From NCBI RefSeq assembly GCF_030929555.1, contig NZ_JAVFVT010000015.1:62001-126000 (forward strand): a stretch of DNA of 64,000 nucleotides, in the 5' to 3' direction. The position numbers and the translations under genes were made by a program. Origin of the DNA: Paenibacillus sp. LHD-117. Lineage in GTDB: Bacteria > Bacillota > Bacilli > Paenibacillales > Paenibacillaceae. This document shows positions 23,025 to 31,481 of this stretch, one piece after another (positions within the stretch are counted from its first letter, which is position 1; every line of letters begins with the position of its first letter). The notes below the pieces were generated by a model, which saw only the letters and a program-made list of their open reading frames with translations, searched no databases and was not told the origin of the DNA.

Positions 23025-24788
23025 ATGAGCTCTTTTCTGCAAATCAAAATTTATCGTTACAAGTTTATTGCCTATGTCGTCTTCGTCGTGATCATTGGTC
23101 TTGCGCTTGGCATTCTGACCTGTGCAATGCTGCTGAATCAATGGATTGGCGATGCCCGTTTAGAGGCTGCCAATGCTTTCGCGGGCGTAGAGAATGAGCT
23201 CCAGTATGATGCAGACCGAATCGAGGCCTACATGCAGCGCATTTACTCCAATCATAGTCTGATGGACGATGCTCGCAGCTTTTTAAGCAGCAGTGCCGAA
23301 GGATACTTAACCAATAGTCTGCAAAACAGCCAATTCTCGCAGCCTCTGGTATCCTTCCCGGAGGATATTAAAACCTACCTATACAGCTGGGCGCAAGGCG
23401 GGATCACGCAGGTTAGTCTGCATACAAACAACTATGGCAATGTCGTACGCTTTAGCGATAACGGAATTGCAAGCTTCAAGTTCGGTCTTCCAAATACAGA
23501 CGAAGCGTTCCACGATACCATTCTAAAGGGATTCGTCTACCGCAAGAAGCTATCGGATCTAGCACTGGGCTCTAAAGAATTAGGGGAGCTTCGCTTTTTG
23601 GTCAGCAGCGATCAAATCTTTAAGTCCATACCAAATTATCGATTGGGAAAGGCTGCCGCAGTCAGCCCTTCCGATGAGATCTACCTGATCGGCAACGAAC
23701 AGGACCAAGACTTGAAGGAATTATCCCGTCTAGCCGCGGCGAATGGACGCGGTCATGGTTATATTTCGAAGGGATTATTTGAGCATATCTTTTTTATCAC
23801 CTTTCCGTCCACCAAGTTCAATTTCAAATTCGTTAGCATCGTTGATTTATCCATGCTCATTCGACAGCATGCCAACATGCTGATTACCATCTTCCTGATC
23901 GTCATCACGACCATGATTAGCGTACTGCTGCTCATTGTGTACAATTTGCGGGATGATTCCCGGTTCCTGCACCGCATCATCCAATCGATCGGACGCGTGA
24001 AAACGGCCAACTTCACGCCCAATCGCCCAGCCCGTTATCGTCGCAACGAATACGGCATGATCGCAAGGGAATTAGACGATATGATTCAACAATTGGATAA
24101 GCATATCCGCAACGAATATTTGCTAAAGCTCAAACAGCAAGAAACCGAAATGAAAGCGCTTCAGAATCAAATCAACCCTCATTTTCTCTATAATACGTTA
24201 GAGGTTATCCGCTCTACCGCCCTTGTTAATCAGGACAGGGACACCGCCGATGCCATTGCTACGCTAGGAGCGCTCTATCGTGAAATTGTCAAAAAGGAAA
24301 ATATTATTACGATTGCAAGCGAGCTCGAATTACTGCTGAAATACTTAGAAATTATGGAATTTAAATATCCGGAACGTTTTTTCTATCAAGTCAATGTAGA
24401 GCCGGCATTACTCTCGATCCCTACCGTGAAATTCTGGATGCAGCCTTTGGCTGAAAACTTTTTCGTCCATGGCTTTAACGCCAGCAATGAGTTTAACTTA
24501 TATGTCGTTAACGGCTGGGAAGCTGAAGAACATTATGTATTGGAATTCGTGGATAATGGGCGCGGCATTCATACGGACCGTTTGCAAACGGTACGAAGCA
24601 CGCTTTCGAGCCAAGACGATCCTTCATCCGGGAGTATCGGTTTACGCAACGTATATACAAGGCTTCACTTCTTTTATGGCAAAAGCTTTTCTATCGAAAT
24701 TGAGAATAACGAGGAAGCTGGCGTTAAAATTTCCGTGCGGATTTCAAAAGAGGTGATCGAACATGTACAAACTGCTGATAATCGATGA
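23025..24788 (+). CDS. Sensor histidine kinase (YesM type)
   Basis: The membrane kinase of about 587 residues has a helix at residues 14-40, an outer sensor domain to about 285, a second helix (MLITIFLIVITTMISVLLLI), HAMP, and the HisKA_7TM-like His_kinase box NQINPHFLYNTLEVIRSTAL with the phospho-accepting His. A HATPase domain follows (PLAENFFVHGFN, FVDNGRGIHTDRL, GSIGLRNVYTRL). It senses extracellular sugar, perhaps through contact with binding protein, and phosphorylates the regulator encoded next. ATG at 23025 is chosen because GAGGTG lies 4-5 bases upstream; an in-frame TTG at 23013 overlaps that site. Confidence 0.92.
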   Translation: MSSFLQIKIYRYKFIAYVVFVVIIGLALGILTCAMLLNQWIGDARLEAANAFAGVENELQYDADRIEAYMQRIYSNHSLMDDARSFLSSSAEGYLTNSLQNSQFSQPLVSFPEDIKTYLYSWAQGGITQVSLHTNNYGNVVRFSDNGIASFKFGLPNTDEAFHDTILKGFVYRKKLSDLALGSKELGELRFLVSSDQIFKSIPNYRLGKAAAVSPSDEIYLIGNEQDQDLKELSRLAAANGRGHGYISKGLFEHIFFITFPSTKFNFKFVSIVDLSMLIRQHANMLITIFLIVITTMISVLLLIVYNLRDDSRFLHRIIQSIGRVKTANFTPNRPARYRRNEYGMIARELDDMIQQLDKHIRNEYLLKLKQQETEMKALQNQINPHFLYNTLEVIRSTALVNQDRDTADAIATLGALYREIVKKENIITIASELELLLKYLEIMEFKYPERFFYQVNVEPALLSIPTVKFWMQPLAENFFVHGFNASNEFNLYVVNGWEAEEHYVLEFVDNGRGIHTDRLQTVRSTLSSQDDPSSGSIGLRNVYTRLHFFYGKSFSIEIENNEEAGVKISVRISKEVIEHVQTADNR

Positions 24789-25524
24789 CGAACCTCAGAT
24801 TTTGGAGGGAATGAAGCGAATTCTGGACTGGAAACAATATGGTTTTAGTCGCATCGATACTTGCGAATCTACGGAGGCGGCCATGTCCAAGGTTGTGGAT
24901 CTGCAGCCGGATGTCGCTATTTTCGACGTGTGCATTGGCCAAAATCTTGGTTATGAAACGATCTTCAGACTCAATGAACTCCACATCCCTACCAAATATG
25001 TGATCATGAGCGGTTATAGTGAATTCAAATATGCCCAAGAAGCCATTCGTTGCGGTGTCAAAGACTATTTGCTCAAGCCTATAGATCGTACGAAGCTGCA
25101 GCAAGTGATTGAGAAAATAATTGTTGAAGATCTTAATGGTACGATAGGACATATAAGCTGCGAGAGCTTGAACAAGGATCCTGTACTAGGCGTGAGCTAT
25201 GACAGCTTATCCAAGCTGGTCAACCGCATTCTGCTGATGATCAAGACGGAGTATGCTCAGAATATTACCTTAAAATCAGTCGCGGAGCGCTTCCAGATGA
25301 ACAGTACTTACCTTGGACAATTATTTCTCAAAGAATCCGAAATGAAGTTTTCAGAATATCTCATGGCTTACCGAATGCTCCTCGCACAAGAACGAATTCA
25401 ATCGACGGATGAGAAGATCTCTTCAATCGCGCTTTCCGTCGGCTATAACAATCTCAATTATTTCTATACGCACTTTCATAGCTTTTTCGGAAAATCTCCC
25501 TCTGATCTGCGGGGAAAAGGTTAA
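24763..25524 (+). CDS. AraC-type response regulator (YesN type)
   Basis: The 253-residue protein has a receiver domain with the acidic pair IDDEP, phospho-Asp in VAIFDVCIG, the switch residue in YVIMSGYSEF and Lys in LLKPIDR. A C-terminal double helix-turn-helix of AraC type follows (LKSVAERFQMNSTYLGQLFL, ISSIALSVGYNNLNYFYTHF, SFFGKSPSDLRG). It is short, with no linker domain. Its start overlaps the kinase gene by 26 bases. It probably activates the transporter genes upstream. Confidence 0.92.
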   Translation: MYKLLIIDDEPQILEGMKRILDWKQYGFSRIDTCESTEAAMSKVVDLQPDVAIFDVCIGQNLGYETIFRLNELHIPTKYVIMSGYSEFKYAQEAIRCGVKDYLLKPIDRTKLQQVIEKIIVEDLNGTIGHISCESLNKDPVLGVSYDSLSKLVNRILLMIKTEYAQNITLKSVAERFQMNSTYLGQLFLKESEMKFSEYLMAYRMLLAQERIQSTDEKISSIALSVGYNNLNYFYTHFHSFFGKSPSDLRGKG

Positions 25525-25553
25525 CTGCGAGCTTGGCAGAAAGGAGGATATCG

Positions 25554-27089
25554 ATGCTATCGCGCTCTAGATATAGATGTATCTTCATGACAATCAGTAT
25601 TATACTGCTGCTCACAGCGTGTACGACCGGTTGCTCCCGGCAGCCTAGCAGAAACAACGACGATAAGTATGATGGCGACACTGTAAATCTGATTTATTAC
25701 ACGATTGGAGAGCCCGACAAGGATCTGAAGCTCGTCAACGATAAAATCAATGAAATCATGGCTCGTAAAATTGGCGTGACGATCACTTATATCAAGATTG
25801 GATGGCAGGAATATGAAGACCGGCTGAACACGCTAATATCCGCGGGTACTCCTTTCGACATTGCTTTTGCACCCAACTATGCAACCGCCGCTATGCGCGG
25901 CGCATGGCTGAGACTTGACGATTATCTTGCTAGTCTGGGCAAGGATTTGTACGACACCATTGACCCCATCTTTTGGCAAGGGGTGCAAATGAATGACGGA
26001 GGCATCTATGGCGTGCCAACCAATAAAGAGCTGGCCGTCCGCGATCATTGGATGTACCCCGCTTCCATCGTGGAAAAGTACGATATCGACATCGCGAAGT
26101 ACAATACGCTGGAATCGCTTGAACCTTTGCTCCGGATGATTCAGCAAAATGAGCCTGCCTACATGCCCATGGAACTAGATCGGGGTTCACAAAATTTCTT
26201 CGCTCTCTATGGCTACGAATATGTCGTGAATCATAAAGTTCCCTTGATGGTGAAATCGCTGGATCCTGATGCCAAGGTCGTCAATATCTTCGAAACAAAG
26301 GAAGCACGGCAGGTATTGGACACCTTGCGGCGTTATTATAAGGAGGGCTTCATTAACAAAGACGCGGCCCTCCGGGAGCCTGGCGGACTTAAGCGCGGGG
26401 ATAAAGTGTTCTGGAAGTCCTCCGGCGGCGGACCGCTCTCGGAGAAGGCTTGGAGCAAGGATCGCGGGTACAAGGTTGTATCGAATCCCGTAACCCCTAG
26501 CGTCGTCACTACGGAATCGGTTCGTGGAGGCATCATGGCCGTCAATGCCAATACCAAGCATCCCGTTGAAAGCATCAAGTTTCTCAATCTGCTTAATACC
26601 GACCCTGAAATACGAAACTTATTCAATTACGGGATTGAAGGGGTGCATTACCGGCTGAATGAACAAGGGCAAGCGATCCCAATTCCCGGTAAAGACAGCC
26701 ACGGCAACCCGATCCCGGATGCAGCGGCAAGCTATGCAGGAGTCCAATATACACAGGGCAACTGGTTTATCCTGAGAACCATGGGCGGCGATAACCCGGA
26801 CCCTCTCGATAAATGGGAGCTATTTCGCGAGTACAACGCCGAAGCCGTCAAGTCCGCCGTGCTCGGCTTTACTCCCGATCTATCCAAGCTGACCGCCCAA
26901 ATCGAAAACATTGAGATGGTTTGGAAAAAATATTATCCAAGCCTCATGACCGGTACCGTCGATGTTGACTCGATCCTCCCCAAGTATAATGAGGAGCTAA
27001 AGCAAGCAGGCATTGAAGAGGTAAGGAACGAAGTACAGAAGCAGCTAGATGCTCGGCGTAACGAGGCAAGTGCCGTAACGGCTCGTTAA
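25554..27089 (+). CDS. Second extracellular sugar-binding lipoprotein
   Basis: The protein of about 511 residues has a lipoprotein signal (TISIILLLTACTTGC). It is a distant paralogue of the binding protein at 21392, with the same family features (VNLIYYTIGEPDKDLKLVND, KIGWQEYEDRLNTLISAGTP). AAAGGAGG lies 7 bases before the ATG at 25554. It sits after the kinase-regulator pair rather than with the permeases. It may be a second substrate receptor for the same permeases, or a co-sensor that presents sugar to the YesM-type kinase; the position suggests this but does not prove it. Confidence 0.88.
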   Translation: MLSRSRYRCIFMTISIILLLTACTTGCSRQPSRNNDDKYDGDTVNLIYYTIGEPDKDLKLVNDKINEIMARKIGVTITYIKIGWQEYEDRLNTLISAGTPFDIAFAPNYATAAMRGAWLRLDDYLASLGKDLYDTIDPIFWQGVQMNDGGIYGVPTNKELAVRDHWMYPASIVEKYDIDIAKYNTLESLEPLLRMIQQNEPAYMPMELDRGSQNFFALYGYEYVVNHKVPLMVKSLDPDAKVVNIFETKEARQVLDTLRRYYKEGFINKDAALREPGGLKRGDKVFWKSSGGGPLSEKAWSKDRGYKVVSNPVTPSVVTTESVRGGIMAVNANTKHPVESIKFLNLLNTDPEIRNLFNYGIEGVHYRLNEQGQAIPIPGKDSHGNPIPDAAASYAGVQYTQGNWFILRTMGGDNPDPLDKWELFREYNAEAVKSAVLGFTPDLSKLTAQIENIEMVWKKYYPSLMTGTVDVDSILPKYNEELKQAGIEEVRNEVQKQLDARRNEASAVTAR

Positions 27090-27116
27090 CTAGCGGCATC
27101 CACGATTGGACGCCTA

Positions 27117-27878
27117 TTAAGCTGCTTTCCGTTTGTATGCGCGCACCGCGAATAGATAAGCGACGATTAGTATCCCTACGCACCACGCAAGCGCGACCCA
27201 GATCTCATTGCCTACCGGTTGACTTGACAATAGCGTACGGATGGTTTCTACGATAGAGGTCACCGGCTGGTTTTCGGCAAAGGCGCGTACGACTGACGGC
27301 ATCGTTTCGGTCGGCACAAAGGCCGAACTGATAAACGGCAGGAAGATAAGCGGATAAGAAAACACGCTAGCGCCTTCCACCGATTTCGCGGACAGTCCGG
27401 CAATCGCCGCGACCCAAGTCAAAGCCAGTGTAAACAGCATGAGTATGCCGGCTACTGCAAGCCAAGACAGTACCCCCGCCGACGAGCGAAAGCCCATAAT
27501 GAGCGCTACTAGAATGATGACGACAACCGATATGGCGTTGGATACCACCGAGGTCAGCACATGTCCCCACAGCACGGCGGAACGCGAAATCGGCATGGAG
27601 TGGAACCGCTCAATGATGCCCCGTTGCTTATCCAAAAACAGGCGGTAAGCCGTATAGGATATGCCACTTGCAATCGCAATCAGCAGGATACCGGGCAACA
27701 GGTAGTTCACATAGTTATCCATACCGCTTTCGATTGCGCCGCCAAACACATAGACGAACAGCAGCATCATTGCAATCGGAGTGATGCAAACCGTGAAGAT
27801 GGTGTCCATGCTTCGCAAAATATGGCGCATGGAACGTCCAAGCATCACGCTCATGTCGCTGAAAAAATGCTGATTCAT
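27117..27878 (-). CDS. ABC-2 type exporter permease (DrrB-like)
   Basis: The 253-residue permease has six membrane helices. The motif LLPGILLIAIASGISYTAYR, the cytoplasmic RGIIERFHSMPISRSAVLWG and the late FLPFISSAFVPTETMPSVVR are typical of DrrB/YhfP-type drug or lipid exporters. It pairs with the ATPase whose gene ends two bases upstream. The substrate cannot be told. Confidence 0.9.
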   Translation of the reverse strand: MNQHFFSDMSVMLGRSMRHILRSMDTIFTVCITPIAMMLLFVYVFGGAIESGMDNYVNYLLPGILLIAIASGISYTAYRLFLDKQRGIIERFHSMPISRSAVLWGHVLTSVVSNAISVVVIILVALIMGFRSSAGVLSWLAVAGILMLFTLALTWVAAIAGLSAKSVEGASVFSYPLIFLPFISSAFVPTETMPSVVRAFAENQPVTSIVETIRTLLSSQPVGNEIWVALAWCVGILIVAYLFAVRAYKRKAA

Positions 27879-27880
27879 TG

Positions 27881-28639
27881 TTACTTTGCCTCCTTTTTAC
27901 CAATGATTGCGAGGAATATCTCCTCCAATGAAGGTTGTTTTTCCACGTACTCCGTCTTTACGGGCGGGAACAGCTTTTTCAGTTCCTCGAGCGTACCGCC
28001 CGCAATGATTTTACCTTCATGCAAGATCGCGATTCGATCGGCAAGTTGTTCAGCCTCATCCAAATACTGAGTGGTCATAAATACCGTTGTGCCGCCGCCG
28101 GCAAGCTCCTTCACAATCTTCCAAGCCTCGATGCGTGCCTCGGGGTCAAGGCCCGTGGTCGGCTCGTCGAGGAAAATGAGCTGCGGTTTTCCGATCAGGC
28201 TCATGGCAATGTCGAGCCTGCGGCGCATGCCGCCCGAATACGTGGACGCCTTGCGGTCGGCGGCGTCGTTCAAATCGAAGCGGTTTAGCAAGTCATCCGC
28301 GACCTTGCGCGGATTTTTAAGGTGCCGCAGCTTTGCGATCATGATCAAATTTTCGCGCCCGATCAATATCTCGTCCACGGCGGCGAATTGCCCGGTCAGA
28401 CTGATCGCTTGCCGCACATGCTCGGGTTTGGACGCGACGTCAAATCCGTATACCGTGGCAGTTCCTCCGTCCTGATTGAGCAGCGTGGCGAGGATTCTGA
28501 CAATCGTCGTCTTGCCAGCGCCGTTGGAGCCAAGCAGGGCGAAAATTTCGCCTCGCTTCACTTCAAAATCGACGCCCTTTAGCACTTCCGTGCCATTGAA
28601 AGACTTTCGCAGACCTTTTACTTCAATTGCTTTTTCCAT
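27881..28639 (-). CDS. ABC exporter ATP-binding protein (DrrA-like)
   Basis: The ATPase of about 252 residues has Walker A GSNGAGKTT, signature YSGGMRRRLDIAMSL, Walker B LIFLDEPTTGLDPEARIEAW and the H-loop region replaced by Gln (VFMTTQYLDEAEQLADRIAI), as usual in DrrA-type transporters. It drives the permease downstream. ATG at 28639 is chosen because a GGGGGAG ribosome site lies directly upstream. Its 5' end overlaps the preceding DUF1048 gene, suggesting translational coupling in a five-gene PadR operon. Confidence 0.92.
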   Translation of the reverse strand: MEKAIEVKGLRKSFNGTEVLKGVDFEVKRGEIFALLGSNGAGKTTIVRILATLLNQDGGTATVYGFDVASKPEHVRQAISLTGQFAAVDEILIGRENLIMIAKLRHLKNPRKVADDLLNRFDLNDAADRKASTYSGGMRRRLDIAMSLIGKPQLIFLDEPTTGLDPEARIEAWKIVKELAGGGTTVFMTTQYLDEAEQLADRIAILHEGKIIAGGTLEELKKLFPPVKTEYVEKQPSLEEIFLAIIGKKEAK

Positions 28640-28952
28640 CCCGATCTCCCCCAACGGATTCTTGATAGATGTCAGCGTACGTTTTTGAATCTTTGATCAA
28701 ATCGTCGCAGAAAGCCGCTACGTCACGGCCCGTCACTTCGAGCACGCCTTTCCCCAAGGCCGCGCCCTCTTCAAAAAGATCGACGATTCCCGAGAGAAGC
28801 CCCGTCCCGTCGGTTAGCTCGACAGGGCCGACCTTGAAGAGATATTTTTGAAGCTCTTTATAAACGATCTGATAATCTTTCGGGAGCGCTTTGACGCGCG
28901 CCACATGCGCTCGCCACTCTCTTTTGCCTTCGATGAGATCTCGGATACTCAT
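28623..28952 (-). CDS. DUF1048 protein (second copy)
   Basis: The 109-residue all-helical protein (MSIRDLIEGKREWRAHVARV, ALPKDYQIVYKELQKYLF, LLSGIVDLFEEGAALGKGVL) belongs to DUF1048. Such proteins nearly always follow PadR genes in drug-exporter operons; the biochemical role is unknown. The gene overlaps the ATPase gene. Confidence 0.88.
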   Translation of the reverse strand: MSIRDLIEGKREWRAHVARVKALPKDYQIVYKELQKYLFKVGPVELTDGTGLLSGIVDLFEEGAALGKGVLEVTGRDVAAFCDDLIKDSKTYADIYQESVGGDRDGKSN

Positions 28953-28963
28953 TTTGTTCCCTC

Positions 28964-29311
28964 CTATTTACCTAATTTTTTGGCGATGTTTTTATTGAGT
29001 TGCTCGCGCCACTTGTCTCGAAACGACTTTGCCCCTTCTTCGCCGGCCAGCGCCGAACAGAAGCCTTTGATATCGTCGCCCAAAACCTCGCGGACGCTCT
29101 GACCGTCCGCCGCCGTTTCTTCGAGAAGGCCAAGCACGCCGTCAAGAAGGGGCATGAAGTTGCGACCGGTGAAATCGGAGTACGGCCAAAGATTGGCATT
29201 AATTTCTCCCCATGCCGCTTGATAATCGGCAGGCAACTTTTGGGTTCGCGCTTCGAATGCTTTCATTTCTCTCGTCATGTCGCTGCCGGTAATTTTTTCC
29301 CACAAATTCAT
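28964..29311 (-). CDS. DUF1048 protein (first copy)
   Basis: The 115-residue protein starts MNLWEKITGSDMTREMKAFE and has the family core LPADYQAAWGEINANLWPYS and LDGVLGLLEETAADGQSVRE. Its ATG at 29311 overlaps the PadR stop by four bases (ATGA). It is paralogous to the next gene, so the operon carries a tandem DUF1048 pair. Confidence 0.88.
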   Translation of the reverse strand: MNLWEKITGSDMTREMKAFEARTQKLPADYQAAWGEINANLWPYSDFTGRNFMPLLDGVLGLLEETAADGQSVREVLGDDIKGFCSALAGEEGAKSFRDKWREQLNKNIAKKLGK

Positions 29312-29643
29312 TCGTCTCTCTCCTTTAACTCGTTCATTTTCGATGATACGAACTCCCACTTTTCCCAGAACCTCCGCAGCTCCTCGCGCCCCGCGTCGTT
29401 GATCGCGAAAAACTTTCGCGGCGGTCCCATATCGGAGGGCTTCTTGGTGATCTCCACCAACTTGTTTTTTTCAAGCCGGATCAGGATGGTGTACACCGTT
29501 CCCTCCACAACATCCGTGAAGCCGAGGGCGTTCAGCCGCCGCGTGATTTCGTAGCCGTAGGTTTCTTTGCGGCTTATAATCTCAAGCACACTGCCCTCAA
29601 GCACCCCTTTGAGCATTTCCGTTAGGTTTTCCAGCACAATCAC
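29308..29643 (-). CDS. PadR-family transcriptional regulator
   Basis: The 111-residue protein has the PadR winged helix: LEGSVLEIISRKETYGYEIT, VVEGTVYTILIRLEKNKLVE, PPRKFFAINDAGREELRRFW. PadR proteins repress nearby exporter genes and release on drug binding. It heads the operon padR - DUF1048 - DUF1048 - ATPase - permease. An inverted repeat upstream is a likely operator. Confidence 0.92.
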   Translation of the reverse strand: MIVLENLTEMLKGVLEGSVLEIISRKETYGYEITRRLNALGFTDVVEGTVYTILIRLEKNKLVEITKKPSDMGPPRKFFAINDAGREELRRFWEKWEFVSSKMNELKERDE

Positions 29644-29674
29644 TCCTTGCTATTCTGTATGACTGGTATCAAGT

Positions 29675-29700
29675 ATTACTTACTACTACTATAAAGTAAC
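29675..29700. promoter_or_regulatory. Probable PadR operator and promoter region
   Basis: TATTACTT and AAGTAAC form an inverted pair around a TACTACTAC spacer, about 32-57 bases before the padR start codon. TTACTTTATAG read on the minus strand could also contain the -10. Confidence 0.4.
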
Positions 29701-29790
29701 ACGCAGTAGATGATTTGTCAACACGCGGCTTTCAAATTCTCATACCGTCAGACTCCATAAAATAAGTTCTAGACAGACCTTATAAATTGA

Positions 29791-29839
29791 AACAGCGACA
29801 GCCAAGGACGAGAAAATATAGTCCTGGACTGTCGCTGTT
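29791..29839. repeat. Solo type C hairpin, related to array elements
   Basis: AACAGCGACAG and CTGTCGCTGTT form a strong stem, and the inner part (GGACGAGAAAATATAGTCC) pairs too. The sequence resembles the E7 and E4 hairpins, but arms of the array type are absent. It follows the stop of the ABC-2 permease gene (29868, minus) and ends in TTT on that strand, so it may serve as a terminator. Confidence 0.6.
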
Positions 29840-29867
29840 TATTTAATACAAAAGATTTGGCGAGTGA

Positions 29868-30662
29868 CTACCCGCCAGCGCCCTGGTATCGGTTCACGCC
29901 GAGCATCCAGACACGGTAGCCAATCCAATAGCTGATCGGTCCGACCATGGGCACGATCCACATCGCCCAGGAGGAGAGGATGGACGTGTCATGCGAGAGC
30001 AGGAACGCCGCGGGATAATAGTTGATAAAGGCAAACGGAATGACGAACGTCAGCAAGAGCTGGATGAAAGTGCCGAATACCGGAAGCGGATACGAGATAA
30101 AGTCCTTCAGCTTGAAGAACAGCGTGAACAGAAACCCCGTTCTCACCCAGACGAACGATGTCGCGCCGATCAGCGACATGAAGCCGGCCTGAATCAACGC
30201 GCCGCCGATAACGGCCAGCACGAGGTATAGAACGCTTAGCGCCGTCCACTTTATATCGAGAGAGATAAGCGACCAGACGAGAACCGAGCCGGAAATGGCG
30301 AGATGGGCGATGTAACCCAGGTTAAAGCCTCTGCACACGAGATACAGATAAGGATTGACCGGCTTGACGAGAAACGAGTCGAACGTACCGTTCTTCACAT
30401 GCCCTTCGAGCTCCCGCATTTGCACGAACGAGAAGGATGCTCCAAGCGCGTAAGTAAACAAGCCAATGCTGTATAAAAAAGCGATCTCCGGCCACGTCCA
30501 GCCGGCCATTGAATCGAACCGGCTGATAAACAGCCAGATGATGAGATAATCCGCCGTGTAGCTGATCATCTGGGCCAGGATCGCCAGCAGGAAATCGGCC
30601 CGGTACTCCAGTCTTTCCTTCGTCAGCAGGCGCACCAGCTGTCCGAACAATCGAAATGTCAT
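29868..30662 (-). CDS. ABC-2 family exporter permease
   Basis: The 264-residue permease of the ABC2_membrane_6 type has six helices. Marker stretches are EYRADFLLAILAQMISYTAD, MRELEGHVKNGTFDSFLVKP and FVIPFAFINYYPAAFLL. It is the second of two permeases paired with the ATPase at 31482-32492. Homologous trios are known as putative multidrug or daunorubicin-like exporters; the substrate is unknown. Confidence 0.88.
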   Translation of the reverse strand: MTFRLFGQLVRLLTKERLEYRADFLLAILAQMISYTADYLIIWLFISRFDSMAGWTWPEIAFLYSIGLFTYALGASFSFVQMRELEGHVKNGTFDSFLVKPVNPYLYLVCRGFNLGYIAHLAISGSVLVWSLISLDIKWTALSVLYLVLAVIGGALIQAGFMSLIGATSFVWVRTGFLFTLFFKLKDFISYPLPVFGTFIQLLLTFVIPFAFINYYPAAFLLSHDTSILSSWAMWIVPMVGPISYWIGYRVWMLGVNRYQGAGG

Positions 30663-30677
30663 TTTAGTCCACCCTCC

Positions 30678-31466
30678 TTATCCGCCTTGAACGACAAGCC
30701 GCCGGACGGCTCTTCGCCATAGCCGGTTCACGAATACGGCCAATACCGTCGACCAGAGCACGCCCTTGCCGAGCAGTATCGCGACTTGTTCCATCGGAAG
30801 CGTGCCCAAGTACAAAGCGGCCGGAACATATCCGAGGAACTGGAAGGGCAGCGCCGAAGCGACTGCCTGCCACGAGGCAGGGAAAAACCAGAGCGGGAGA
30901 AACGATCCCGAAAAAAGCGTCGTCAACCCGCCGAGTATCCACACGAGCGCGAAGTGGTTCATCACCCAGAACGCGATGAGCGAGATGAGGTAACCGAGCA
31001 AAAACGAAATCAGCAAAGCGATGCACAGCGCGATAAGGAACGCGGCCAGATAGGCGCCGGAGGCGGGAGGCAGCATGCCGAAGCAAAGCCATGCGATCAG
31101 TAGCGACGGCAGAGCGGTGAACAGGAACCTGTAGAAGGCGCTTCCGAGGCCGTCGGCGAACAAGTAACCCGGGTAAGACAGCGGCTTGATCAGCTCGGAA
31201 GCGATAGCTCCGGATTTCAGGCTGTTGTCGACCTTCTCGCTCATACCATTGAACAGAAGCCCGTACAGCAGCGTGTTCAGAATGCTGTAGGTAATCATTT
31301 GATCGACGGCGATGCCCTCAACGGTCCCGCCCCCGATGACGGCCCGCCATATTTCAACCTGAATAAGAATCGTAACGAAATTGCCTAGCAGCCGCAGCCA
31401 AACCTCGGAGCGGTAGGACAATTGATTGATGAATGCTTTAACGCCGAACATCCAGTACATCTTCAA
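30678..31466 (-). CDS. ABC-2 family exporter permease
   Basis: The 262-residue protein is related to the preceding permease (FINQLSYRSEVWLRLLGNFV, LKSGAIASELIKPLSYPGYL, FSGSFLPLWFFPASWQAVAS). The two probably form a heterodimer in the membrane. It lies 15 bases after both neighbours, with a GGGCTTT-purine region before the start; co-transcription with the ATPase is near certain. Confidence 0.88.
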   Translation of the reverse strand: MKMYWMFGVKAFINQLSYRSEVWLRLLGNFVTILIQVEIWRAVIGGGTVEGIAVDQMITYSILNTLLYGLLFNGMSEKVDNSLKSGAIASELIKPLSYPGYLFADGLGSAFYRFLFTALPSLLIAWLCFGMLPPASGAYLAAFLIALCIALLISFLLGYLISLIAFWVMNHFALVWILGGLTTLFSGSFLPLWFFPASWQAVASALPFQFLGYVPAALYLGTLPMEQVAILLGKGVLWSTVLAVFVNRLWRRAVRRLVVQGG

Positions 31467-31481
31467 TGAAAAGCCCTCCGT

